Shown: piece after piece, positions 1-6,300 of the stretch
Position numbering within the stretch: the first letter of the stretch is position 1
How the letters are laid out: the number at the start of each line of letters is the position of its first letter
Assembly: GCA_016196905.1 (NCBI GenBank)
Contig: JACPWV010000034.1
Span: 1-14,499, forward strand
DNA from: Chloroflexota bacterium
GTDB lineage: Bacteria > Chloroflexota > Anaerolineae > UBA7937 > JACPPX01
Length of the DNA: 14,499 nt
Reading direction: 5' to 3'
Translations under genes and position numbers: made by a program
Notes under the pieces: generated by a model
What the model was told of the DNA's origin: nothing
What the model saw: only the letters and a program-made list of their open reading frames with translations
The model's database searches: none

Positions 1-882
1 GTTCTCCCAGTGGCCAAAGGGTTGAGAGGAGAGGATCAAGCTCATTTCTTGAAGCGTGAAACCGCGCTCGTAGAGCAGGGAGATTGCCTCGGTGTTGAGG
101 CCCGGGACGCGCACGCTGAAGCGATCCACTCCTTGATCCGAGAGCCGCTCCAGGGCGAAATTGAGAATGGGCCGGACATCGTCCTGGCGCAAGGTGGCCA
201 GCGGCCCGATGGTCCCATCATCGGAAAGATAAGCATAGGCCACCGGGTTGCCGGCGCGGTGGAACAGGTACGAACGCATCCCCGGCACCCCCAGCCAGAA
301 GCGGTGGTCCACCTCCCGGCGTACGCCGCGGACCTCCTCATCCAGAGCGCCCAAGGCTCGCAGGGTCTCCTCAGAGAGCTGGGCCACTTCGAACTCGGGG
401 GGTTGCTTCTCCTCAGCCGGCGGCGCGATCTCGGTGATGCTCCCTTGCAGGTGAAGGAGAGGGACTCGAGGGAACAGGCCATGGCGGGCATAGAGGGAGA
501 CCGAAACCCAGTTGGCGGTGTCGGCGTAGGCGGCGCGCACCTCGATCCGCCCGCGGTAACTCCCCTCCAGGACGCGGGTCAATAGCTCGCGAGCGATGCC
601 CTGCCCCTGGTATTCGGGGTGCACCACCAGGTAAGAGAGATACCATAAGCGATCCCGCGGGATGCTGCAGGTGAACCCCACCAGGCGATCCTTGGCCTCA
701 GCCACCCAGAACCCGCCCTCGCTGGTGCCCAAAAAATGGCGCCACAAGGGTAAAGAGTCCTGGAAGTCGATCTCCAGCAAAGGCTGGTTGCGTTCCCGCG
801 CCGACTGATTGAGGGCTTCGATCAGAGCCTGGTGGGCACCGTGCAGATCACGCTCCTCGGCCAGACGATAAGCGATCTTCAC
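1..882 (-). CDS. Tandem GNAT-family N-acetyltransferase (3' end outside window)
   Basis: A GTG start gives 294 codons that stay open to the window edge, so the C-terminus is missing. The first domain (about residues 1-145) is a GNAT acetyltransferase: residues 85-97 read LVVHPEYQGQGIA, the motif A acetyl-CoA pyrophosphate loop (Q/R-x-x-G-x-G/A), followed by the usual helix and, near 128-137, the SLYARHGLF segment. The second half (about 160-294) repeats the fold without a readable Q-x-x-G-x-G loop but ends in LLYERGFTLQEMSL, a typical GNAT C-terminal strand, so it is probably a degenerate second GNAT domain. The start is supported by GAAAGG ten bases upstream (893-898) and by a strong promoter further out. 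Substrate is unknown; tandem GNATs include mycothiol synthase and many uncharacterised proteins. The GNAT assignment is firm, the acceptor is not predictable. Confidence 0.85.
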   Translation of the reverse strand, partial: MKIAYRLAEERDLHGAHQALIEALNQSARERNQPLLEIDFQDSLPLWRHFLGTSEGGFWVAEAKDRLVGFTCSIPRDRLWYLSYLVVHPEYQGQGIARELLTRVLEGSYRGRIEVRAAYADTANWVSVSLYARHGLFPRVPLLHLQGSITEIAPPAEEKQPPEFEVAQLSEETLRALGALDEEVRGVRREVDHRFWLGVPGMRSYLFHRAGNPVAYAYLSDDGTIGPLATLRQDDVRPILNFALERLSDQGVDRFSVRVPGLNTEAISLLYERGFTLQEMSLILSSQPFGHWEN

Positions 883-945
883 CTACTGGCAACCTTTCTA
901 GGAATGAGGCCATCGATTTAGGACAACACTGAGGGGACGCTAGGC

Positions 946-974
946 ATTATAGCGCGAGGCGTGAACAGCGTCAA
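946..974 (-). promoter_or_regulatory. Sigma70-type promoter of the GNAT gene
   Basis: On the minus strand a -35 TTGACG (969-974) and a perfect -10 TATAAT (946-951) are separated by exactly 17 bases. Transcription would begin near 939, giving a leader of roughly 55 bases before the GTG at 882. The rest of the 298-base gap between the GNAT gene and the anti-sigma gene (975-1180) holds no gene that I can support. Confidence 0.8.
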
Positions 975-1180
975 AGCGATGATACGCCGGGCGAATGTGC
1001 AGGTCCCGAGATTCAGCCTCGATGTCTCGCCCTCTCGTGAGGATCGGCGTTTGCAAGACAGCACGGGGGACTCGGCCCGCCATGGTACCGGTCCCAGATC
1101 GCCCACGAAAACGGGAGCCCCCCATCCATGGCGAGGGTCGATGAGGAGCAGAACTGAGCTGCGGCAGAGCGAGAGGCCGC

Positions 1181-1858
1181 TCAGCGAGCTCGGCGGCGCC
1201 AGGTCAGAGTGCCCAACACGAGGGTCGCCGCCAAGGCGAGAATCTCGAGCGCCCGTAGAGGTGAGAGGGTGAAAGGAGACTCACCCTCAAAGGTCTCGCC
1301 CATGCCGGGCACGCGGGGAGCGATGGGAGCCGGGGTAGGGATCGGTGTGGGCGGGGGAGTGGCCAGGCCTAGGTCGGCCGCGCCGGCAGTCTCGGTGGGC
1401 TGAGGTGTGGGTGCCTCGGCCGCTGTGTAGGGGGCCTGGGGGGCGGGTGTGCCTACTTCCAGAGCCCGGGATTCCTCGGAGGGCGCTGGTGCGGGGGCCG
1501 CGGGGAAAAACATAGCGGGCCCCGCGAAGAATTGGGATCCCACATCGATGCTCAGCATGCAGACGAAGACCGCCGCGGCCAGCGCGGTGGCCCCGCGCAG
1601 TGTGGCGTACCCCCGACCGATGGAAGGTGACGGGATCAGACCCGCGGCGAAATCGCGCGGGAGGGGGAGCGGGGGCAGGCGGTGCACCCAATCTACGGTC
1701 TGACGCAGTGTCTCCAATTCGCGAGCACAACTCGTGCAGCCCCGAAGATGCGCATCGACCTGTGCGCGCTCGGCAGGGGGGAGCCGCTCGTCCAGGTAGG
1801 CGGAGAATAGCTCCTGGATGCGCTGGTGCTCGTTTCTTCGCCAACCTTTCCAGATCAT
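1181..1858 (-). CDS. Zinc-finger anti-sigma factor with two membrane segments
   Basis: A 225-residue protein encoded directly downstream of an ECF sigma gene. The N-terminus is a cytoplasmic zf-HC2/ZAS anti-sigma domain: residues 11-52 contain the H37-x3-C41-x2-C44 zinc-binding signature after a helix of the FSAYLDERLPPAER type. A first membrane helix lies at about 90-112, followed by a Pro/Ala/Thr-rich stretch (118-186) that should be outside the membrane, and a second hydrophobic helix (about 201-220) with a terminal RRRAR. It should bind and inhibit the sigma factor until released by a signal, commonly by proteolysis in this family. The ATG is preceded by AAGGG five bases upstream. A 99-base gap separates it from the sigma stop; a small hairpin, GTATC/GATAC, sits just before the Shine-Dalgarno. 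The second, C-terminal helix is unusual for the simple single-pass class. Confidence 0.85.
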   Translation of the reverse strand: MIWKGWRRNEHQRIQELFSAYLDERLPPAERAQVDAHLRGCTSCARELETLRQTVDWVHRLPPLPLPRDFAAGLIPSPSIGRGYATLRGATALAAAVFVCMLSIDVGSQFFAGPAMFFPAAPAPAPSEESRALEVGTPAPQAPYTAAEAPTPQPTETAGAADLGLATPPPTPIPTPAPIAPRVPGMGETFEGESPFTLSPLRALEILALAATLVLGTLTWRRRAR

Positions 1859-1957
1859 GTTTGCCCTTGTATCCCTAATCGATACGCTTCATCGCCTAGA
1901 GAGTCCGTGGGTCGCCATCAAAATAAACTGAATCTCCAGCTAGTCGGTCGAAGAAAG

Positions 1958-2551
1958 TTATGACCCGACCTTAAGACGGTAGCGCTGAGGCAAAAGTTCC
2001 CCATGGGCCAGCAGATAATCGCGCAGGGCGGAGCGGCCTCGGCTGAGGCGAGATTTCACCGTGCCCAGTTGGGTCTGAGTGATGTGGGCGATCTCCTCGT
2101 AGCTCAGCCCCTGGATGTCCGCCATCACCAGGATCACGCGCTGCTCGGGGGGCAGAGAGTCAATCCCCGCTTGAATCACCCGCTCCAACTCGCGGCCCAT
2201 AACCTCTTCTTCGGGGGCGCGGCCGGGATCCCGGAATTCGATCTCGCTCTCTTCGCTCGCCATGAGCTCTTCAAGGGAGAGCGCGGGTCGACGTTGGCGA
2301 TGGCGCAGCTGATCATAGCAGGAGTTGGTGACGATGCGCAGCAGCCAGCCTTTGAAGGACCCTCCCCGAAAGCTGCGCAGGGCGCGGTAGGCGTGCAGGA
2401 AGGCGTCTTGGGTGGCGTCGGCTGCAGCCTCGCCATCGCCGAGGACGCGATAGGCCAGGTTGTAGACCAGGCCTTGGTAGGCGCGCACCAGCTCCTCGAA
2501 GGCGCGCGCATCCCCATCCCGCGCCGCGGCGATGAGCGTTGCTTCATCCAT
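1958..2551 (-). CDS. ECF (group IV) RNA polymerase sigma factor
   Basis: A 197-residue extracytoplasmic-function sigma factor. Region 2 (about 17-86) has the characteristic DATQDAFLHAYRAL helix and the FKGWLLRIVTNSCYDQLR segment, which contact core polymerase and the -10 element. Region 4 (about 120-178) has LPPEQRVILVM and the helix-turn-helix LSYEEIAHITQTQLGTVKSRLSRGR, which reads the -35 element. The two are joined by an acidic linker (92-118), and there is no region 1 or 3. The ATG has GAGG four bases upstream. It is followed in the same direction by its likely anti-sigma factor. The divergent tRNA-Leu promoter lies immediately upstream; I could not identify a convincing ECF-type autoregulatory promoter (GGAAC...CGTC) for this gene. 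Length and domain order are normal for the RpoE/SigW-like class. Confidence 0.93.
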   Translation of the reverse strand: MDEATLIAAARDGDARAFEELVRAYQGLVYNLAYRVLGDGEAAADATQDAFLHAYRALRSFRGGSFKGWLLRIVTNSCYDQLRHRQRRPALSLEELMASEESEIEFRDPGRAPEEEVMGRELERVIQAGIDSLPPEQRVILVMADIQGLSYEEIAHITQTQLGTVKSRLSRGRSALRDYLLAHGELLPQRYRLKVGS

Positions 2552-2562
2552 CAGGCCTCGAC

Positions 2563-2591
2563 TTGACGCATCCCTGCGTGGATTCTATAAT
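2563..2591 (+). promoter_or_regulatory. Sigma70-type promoter of tRNA-Leu
   Basis: TTGACG (2563-2568) and a perfect TATAAT (2586-2591) with a 17-base spacer, pointing at the tRNA. The expected start point near 2598 leaves a leader of about 92 bases before the mature tRNA, which would be removed during tRNA processing. The same -35/-10/spacing combination occurs at the GNAT gene. Confidence 0.8.
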
Positions 2592-2611
2592 CATCTTGTA
2601 TTACACCGAGT

Positions 2612-2667
2612 TTCGCATCGACGGAGTCATGGGAATGCGTCCCCCCCGGGCGTTCCGTCGATTCGAA
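2612..2667. repeat. Large inverted repeat in the tRNA leader / sigma upstream region
   Basis: The arms TTCG-c-ATCGACGGA (2612-2625) and TCCGTCGAT-t-CGAA (2654-2667) pair over 13 of 14 positions around a 28-base loop. The loop itself holds GGGA/TCCC and a run of seven C. It lies downstream of the tRNA start point, so it would be in the precursor leader, and upstream of the divergent sigma gene, so it could equally be a DNA operator. No U tract follows, which argues against a simple terminator. Confidence 0.7.
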
Positions 2668-2690
2668 GATCTTACTTACTGATCTACCCT

Positions 2691-2776
<86 letters not shown>

Positions 2777-2822
2777 TCATTATAACGGAGATCGCCTTCT
2801 CTGTTAGGCGAACTCAAGAGCG

Positions 2823-2836
2823 TCCGCCTAGGCGGA
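2823..2836. repeat. Perfect 14-base palindrome upstream of the paralogue pair
   Basis: TCCGCCTAGGCGGA is a perfect palindrome. A near copy of its core follows 20 bases later (CCGCCTAGGC at 2824-2833, CCGCCTGGGC at 2844-2853), placing the repeats across the -35 region of the next gene. A second small hairpin, GGCCC-GCCT-GGGCC (2841-2854) followed by G-TTT, could be a weak terminator for the tRNA. The set could be an operator or tRNA end structures; the sequence alone does not decide. Confidence 0.5.
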
Positions 2837-2862
2837 AAAGGGCCCGCCTGGGCCGTTTCGCT

Positions 2863-2868
2863 TATAAT
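2863..2868 (+). promoter_or_regulatory. -10 box positioned for a leaderless transcript
   Basis: A perfect TATAAT ends six bases before the ATG at 2875, so the normal start point would fall on or next to the A of the start codon. No -35 hexamer is recognisable at the right distance; the palindromic repeats occupy that place. No Shine-Dalgarno precedes the ATG, which agrees with leaderless translation. Confidence 0.5.
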
Positions 2869-2874
2869 GACTTC

Positions 2875-3228
2875 ATGCGGGAGTGGCTGTCGTCTCCTCT
2901 CCGTGTGGGAAGCATTGCTCTCGCCCTGGGCGTGGCTCTGGGGTTGCTCATCGGCTATGGGGTATGGCCGGTGGAGTACACCGATGTGGACCCCATCGAT
3001 CTCAGCCAGCCCGAGCAGGAGGCCTATATGCTGTTGGTCGGGCAGGCCTTCACCTACGACGGTGATTTGGCCCTGGCCCGCCAGCGATTGGCTGCCCTGG
3101 GGCGGGCGGATTACGGCGTCGATGTGATGCGCTTGGCCGAGGAGTATGCAGCGCGTCCCGACAAAATCGGGAAGGTGGCTACGGCATTGGAAGCGCTGGC
3201 CGAGGCGCTGCGCTCAGGCTCCCAGTAA
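2875..3228 (+). CDS. Small single-pass membrane protein of unknown function (paralogue A)
   Basis: I do not recognise a named family. The 117-residue protein has a short basic N-terminus, one membrane helix (about 12-30) and a soluble, mostly helical remainder containing AYMLLVGQAFTYDGDLALA (50-68) and RLAALG. The next gene carries the same pattern (A-Y-x2-D-G-x-L-x2-A-x2-RL-x2-LG) right after its own membrane helix, so the two are tandem paralogues. I chose the ATG at 2875, because upstream in-frame starts lie inside the tRNA and this one gives a clean N-terminal membrane anchor. It is eight bases ahead of paralogue B and is probably co-transcribed with it. The soluble part is probably extracytoplasmic, but orientation cannot be proved. 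The gene could also be reached by read-through from the tRNA promoter. Confidence 0.75.
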   Translation: MREWLSSPLRVGSIALALGVALGLLIGYGVWPVEYTDVDPIDLSQPEQEAYMLLVGQAFTYDGDLALARQRLAALGRADYGVDVMRLAEEYAARPDKIGKVATALEALAEALRSGSQ

Positions 3229-3236
3229 ACCCGGCC

Positions 3237-3995
3237 ATGCGTAGCTTGCAGTTCGCTTTGCTGATCGGGATGGTGGCCGGCACGGCTATCGGATTGAGCA
3301 CCGCCTGGTTGATTTTCCCTTCCCCGCTGGCCAACGCCAAATGGGCCCAACTGCGCGAGGAACACAAGCGCGATCTCGTGGCCATGATCGCCGCGGCCTA
3401 CGCCGTGGATGGGAATCTGACCGTTGCCCAAGCGCGGCTCTTTCGCCTGGGCCTCTCTGACCTGCGAGCCACCCTATCTGAACAGGCGGGCGGGGATCCC
3501 GCCAGCGCCCGCCTGGCCGCTGCGCTCTTCCCCGAAACGGCACCCAGTCCGGCCACGGTACCCAGCCCGTCCTCAGTCCAGGCCACTCCGACGCGCAGCG
3601 CCGTCGCCCGTTCGAGTCCCACAACGGCCGCGCGCCCGACGGCCACCCCGCGTGAGGCGCGGTATCGCCTGGCGGAGGCCCTGGACCTGGGGTGCAGTGC
3701 CGATCATCCCCAGGATGCGATCGCGATCTATGTTCGAGCCAGCGATGGGCAGGGCCTCCCCTGGGTGGCGATTCGGCTGGGGGGTCCCCGGGGCGAAGAT
3801 CTCTTCTACACCGGCCTGCGCCCTCAGGTCGATCCCGGCTACGCGGATTACTTGGTGACCGCCTACGGGAGCTATGAGATCGGCTTGGCCGACGAAGAGC
3901 AAAACGCCTCAGCCAAGCTCAGGTTCGAGGGTTGCCTGAGCGAGGACGGGGAACAACATCGCGTGTGGCGGGTGATCTTTGAAAGGGAACCCTGA
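3237..3995 (+). CDS. Membrane-anchored protein of unknown function (paralogue B) with extra C-terminal domain
   Basis: A 252-residue protein. Residues 6-28 form a membrane helix; 36-75 resemble paralogue A (AAAYAVDGNLTVAQARLFRLGL); 100-140 are a Pro/Ser/Thr/Ala-rich linker; and 141-252 form a separate compact domain with two cysteines (C153, C233) that could make a disulfide outside the cytoplasm. The C-terminal domain is not one I can name. The layout (anchor, conserved stalk, flexible linker, globular head) suggests a surface-exposed protein whose head was added to, or lost from, one copy after duplication. The start lies eight bases after the stop of paralogue A with no clear Shine-Dalgarno, so translation may be coupled. 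The promoter of the PrsW-family gene begins at the end of this gene. Confidence 0.8.
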   Translation: MRSLQFALLIGMVAGTAIGLSTAWLIFPSPLANAKWAQLREEHKRDLVAMIAAAYAVDGNLTVAQARLFRLGLSDLRATLSEQAGGDPASARLAAALFPETAPSPATVPSPSSVQATPTRSAVARSSPTTAARPTATPREARYRLAEALDLGCSADHPQDAIAIYVRASDGQGLPWVAIRLGGPRGEDLFYTGLRPQVDPGYADYLVTAYGSYEIGLADEEQNASAKLRFEGCLSEDGEQHRVWRVIFEREP

Positions 3996-4006
3996 GATGG
4001 TATACT
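3979..4006 (+). promoter_or_regulatory. Promoter of the PrsW-family protease gene
   Basis: TTGAAA (3979-3984) and TATACT (4001-4006) are 16 bases apart, with an extended -10 TG at 3998-3999. The start point would be near 4013, about 20 bases before the start codon. It overlaps the end of the preceding gene, so the protease gene can be expressed separately from the paralogue pair. Confidence 0.6.
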
Positions 4007-4030
4007 CGATCAGGTTGGGCCTGGCTGGGT

Positions 4031-5260
4031 GTGGCCATGAACACGAGTAAACGGATCGGGCAGACCGCGCTGGTGGTGAGCGGTGGGTTGTTGTTGGCGG
4101 TGGGACTGGTTTGCGGGTTGATCTATGTTGCCCTTCCTTTATTTTATCGAGCCGCTGATCTCATCCAAACCCATTTGCTGCCGGCCTCTTGCGCCGGTTT
4201 GGCCCTCCTGGGAGGAGCCCTCCTGGCTTACCAGGGTATTCGCGGCCTGTTGGATCGCCCCTCCCGCCTTTTCCGACCTCCCCGCCCCGGATGGCTGATC
4301 GCGCTGTTCTTATTAGCCTTGCTGGCAGGGGAAGGCATCCTTCTCCTGGGCAGGCGCTCTCCCCAGATAGCGGCCTATCTCTTTCCTCCCTGGCATTTCA
4401 TGGCAGCGCTGATCCCCTCCTGGGCCGTGCTGGCCTTTGTGGCGCGACAGATCCCGGCGCGGGAGGGCTCGCCCAACTCCTGGCGGATGATGATCGTGCA
4501 GTCGGCCTACGGGGCGATGATGGTTCCTCTCTTGGCCTTCGCCCTGGAGGCGAGCATCGTGGGGTTGGCCTCCATTCTTCTGTTCCTGGGTCTCTCGAGC
4601 ATCCCCGGAGGAGTTGAGCGTCTGCGCGAGATCGTCTCCCTTCTACAAAGCCCTTCGCTTCCCCAGGACCCGCAACAGATCGGCGCGCTTATTTTGTGGC
4701 CGCCCATCGCGGCCTTGATCGGACTGGGCCTGGTGGTGGTGGCGCCTTTGGTGGAGGAGCTCTTGAAGCCGCTGGGCGTGGCCTTGGCCGCGCGGCCCGG
4801 GGTCCAGCGGAGCGATGCCTTTCTGTGGGGGGTGGCCGCCGGGGCCGGCTTCGCCGCGGCGGAGAGCCTGTTCAACGGCCCCCTCCTTTTGGACGCCTGG
4901 GGGGCGGGGATGCTCGCGCGTGGGGGCGCTACCCTGGTTCATACCTTGGCCAGTGGCTGGATTGGGCTGGGGTGGTACGCAGCGATCGTGGAGGGGCGCT
5001 GGCTGCGCTTGCTGAGGAACATCGCCGGTGGCTTCGCTCTGCACGCCTTGTGGAACGGGCTGATCGTGACCCTGGGCCTATTGGCCCTGGCCAGCACGAC
5101 CCAGCTCCCGGTTTTGGAAGGCAGCCTGCTAGCGGGCCTTATGGGCCTGTTTCTCGGTGGTTCGTTGTTGGTCTATTCGGTCATCCTGGCGGTGACCCTG
5201 CTGCGCCTCAGCCGGCGACTCGGCGGCGAGTCAATCGTGGGCGAATTAGCACCTCCGTAG
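4031..5260 (+). CDS. PrsW-family intramembrane metalloprotease
   Basis: A 409-residue polytopic membrane protein with the PrsW signature in order: VEELLK (241-246, the E-E-x2-K motif), AGFAAAESLFN (272-282, glutamate E278), VHTLA (303-307, H304) and LHALWN (337-342, H338). These glutamates and histidines form the proposed metal site of this CAAX-protease-related superfamily. Extra N-terminal helices (about 12-35, 52-70, 86-106, 119-138, 155-190) make it longer than Bacillus PrsW, which is the site-1 protease for anti-sigma RsiW. An ECF sigma/anti-sigma pair is encoded about 2.2 kb away, making the anti-sigma factor a plausible substrate; this is inference. The GTG at 4031 and an ATG at 4037 are both possible starts and neither has a clear Shine-Dalgarno. 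The gene has its own promoter and is followed by the hydrolase gene after 50 bases. Confidence 0.88.
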   Translation: MAMNTSKRIGQTALVVSGGLLLAVGLVCGLIYVALPLFYRAADLIQTHLLPASCAGLALLGGALLAYQGIRGLLDRPSRLFRPPRPGWLIALFLLALLAGEGILLLGRRSPQIAAYLFPPWHFMAALIPSWAVLAFVARQIPAREGSPNSWRMMIVQSAYGAMMVPLLAFALEASIVGLASILLFLGLSSIPGGVERLREIVSLLQSPSLPQDPQQIGALILWPPIAALIGLGLVVVAPLVEELLKPLGVALAARPGVQRSDAFLWGVAAGAGFAAAESLFNGPLLLDAWGAGMLARGGATLVHTLASGWIGLGWYAAIVEGRWLRLLRNIAGGFALHALWNGLIVTLGLLALASTTQLPVLEGSLLAGLMGLFLGGSLLVYSVILAVTLLRLSRRLGGESIVGELAPP

Positions 5261-5310
5261 GTGAGTCGCGATCGCCCGGAAGCGAGGCCGTGGGGTGAGA
5301 AGCTGGTGAC

Positions 5311-6300
5311 ATGAGCTTATTCCTTCTGATCCTTGTCGTGCTCGCCGGGGTCCTCCTGGTGGAGGCCGCCCGCCTGGTGGCGCGTGGAGCGGATGAACTT
5401 ATCCGCCGCGAGTCGCCCGACCCACCGCAAAGCCCGGCCGACTACGGACTGCCCTATGTGGAGGTGTGGTTCCTCAGTCGAGATGGGCTGCGTCTGCACG
5501 GTTGGTTCATCCCCGCGCAGGGATCTCCGCTGCGCTCTCGGGACGATCCCCAGTGGTCGATGGGCAACCGCGGAGTGGTCATCTTCTGTCACTGCCGTTT
5601 CGGAAGCAAGGACCCCGATCTGAAATACGTCCCCGATTTCCACACAGCGGGTTACGGCGTGCTGCTTTTCGATTTTCGCGGGCATGGGCGCAGCGAAGGA
5701 CGCTACAGTTCCTTCGGGTACTACGAACGAGGCGATCTCCAGGCCGCCATTGATCTTCTGGAATCGAAGGGCTACTCCCGCGTGGGCGTGTTGGGCTTCT
5801 CCCTGGGTGGCGCGGTGGGGATCTCCACCGCGGCCATCGACCCGCGCATCGTCTGTGTGGTTTCTGACGGGGGTTACGCGGAGCTGAGCAAGGTGGTTAG
5901 GGCCGGGAGCGTGGAGCGGGGCTACCCCCCTTGGCTGTCGAAGGCCTTCGCTCCGCTGGTGCTGTGGTGGGCCAAGCGGCGGATGGGCTGCCGCCTGGAA
6001 GAGGCGGATCCCATCCGCTGGGTGGCGCGCATCGCCCCGCGGCCTCTTTTTCTCATCCACGGTGAGATCGATCCATATATCACCAGCGACGATGTTCGCC
6101 GCTTGTTCGCCGCTGCCGGAGAACCCAAGGAGTTGTGGATCGCCCCCGGGGCGGGGCATCGTCGCGTAGAGGAAAGATATCCAGTCGAATATGGCCAGAG
6201 GGTGCTCGGCTTCTTCGACCGCTACCTGGGTTCCGCTGGGGGGTTATATAAACAGGCGATGCCTGCGGAGGGTGAGCATGAAGCCGCTGCGCCCCTTTGA
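5311..6300 (+). CDS. Membrane-anchored alpha/beta hydrolase
   Basis: A 329-residue protein. Residues 2-20 form an N-terminal membrane anchor or uncleaved signal. The rest is an alpha/beta-hydrolase fold of the YqkD/BAAT-like kind: DGLRLHGWFIP (58-68), an oxyanion region HCRFGSK (94-100), FDFRGHGRSEG (120-130), the nucleophile elbow GFSLGG (162-167, Ser164), the acid in HGEIDPYI (Asp254) and the histidine in GAGHRR (His283). The complete triad predicts an active serine esterase, lipase or peptidase; the substrate is not predictable. The position of the catalytic domain relative to the membrane is uncertain. The start follows a weak GGTG-like site. The 3' end overlaps the MFS transporter start by 23 bases, so the two are almost certainly co-transcribed and possibly coupled; a transporter-hydrolase pair may handle a common ester-containing or glycosidic compound. 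Confidence 0.88.
   Translation: MSLFLLILVVLAGVLLVEAARLVARGADELIRRESPDPPQSPADYGLPYVEVWFLSRDGLRLHGWFIPAQGSPLRSRDDPQWSMGNRGVVIFCHCRFGSKDPDLKYVPDFHTAGYGVLLFDFRGHGRSEGRYSSFGYYERGDLQAAIDLLESKGYSRVGVLGFSLGGAVGISTAAIDPRIVCVVSDGGYAELSKVVRAGSVERGYPPWLSKAFAPLVLWWAKRRMGCRLEEADPIRWVARIAPRPLFLIHGEIDPYITSDDVRRLFAAAGEPKELWIAPGAGHRRVEERYPVEYGQRVLGFFDRYLGSAGGLYKQAMPAEGEHEAAAPL
6267..6272 (+). promoter_or_regulatory. Ribosome binding site that fixes the MFS start
   Basis: GGAGGG lies five bases before the ATG at 6278, inside the end of the hydrolase gene. It favours this ATG over the longer reading from an upstream in-frame ATG at 6191, whose extra residues are an out-of-frame copy of hydrolase coding sequence. 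Confidence 0.8.

Noticed and set aside
1154..1184. Hairpin CTGAGC...GCTCAG with inner GGC/GCC at the end of the anti-sigma gene
   Set aside because: The stem is interrupted by a bulge, includes the stop codon, and is followed by no U tract, so I do not call it a terminator.
1181..1245. Anti-sigma C-terminus as a second exosortase substrate
   Set aside because: It has a hydrophobic helix and RRRAR tail but no VPE/PEP-like motif ahead of the helix; it is more simply a second membrane anchor.
2003..2566. Long plus-strand reading frame (187 codons) opposite the sigma gene
   Set aside because: It is antisense to an unambiguous ECF sigma factor and shows no domain or ribosome binding site; a by-product of GC-rich codon bias.
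2581..2612. Autoregulated promoter for the ECF sigma gene on the minus strand
   Set aside because: TATAGA occurs, but there is no matching -35 nor a GGAAC...CGTC pair at ECF spacing; too weak to annotate.
5317..6159. Minus-strand frame of 280 codons opposite the hydrolase, and a similar one at 6740-7480 opposite the MFS gene
   Set aside because: The composition is typical of antisense shadows (rich in G, Q, R, H), there is no motif, and the sense genes have intact catalytic or transport motifs.
6191..6277. Upstream ATG for the MFS gene at 6191
   Set aside because: The added residues come from hydrolase coding sequence in another frame, and a GGAGGG site sits just before the ATG at 6278.
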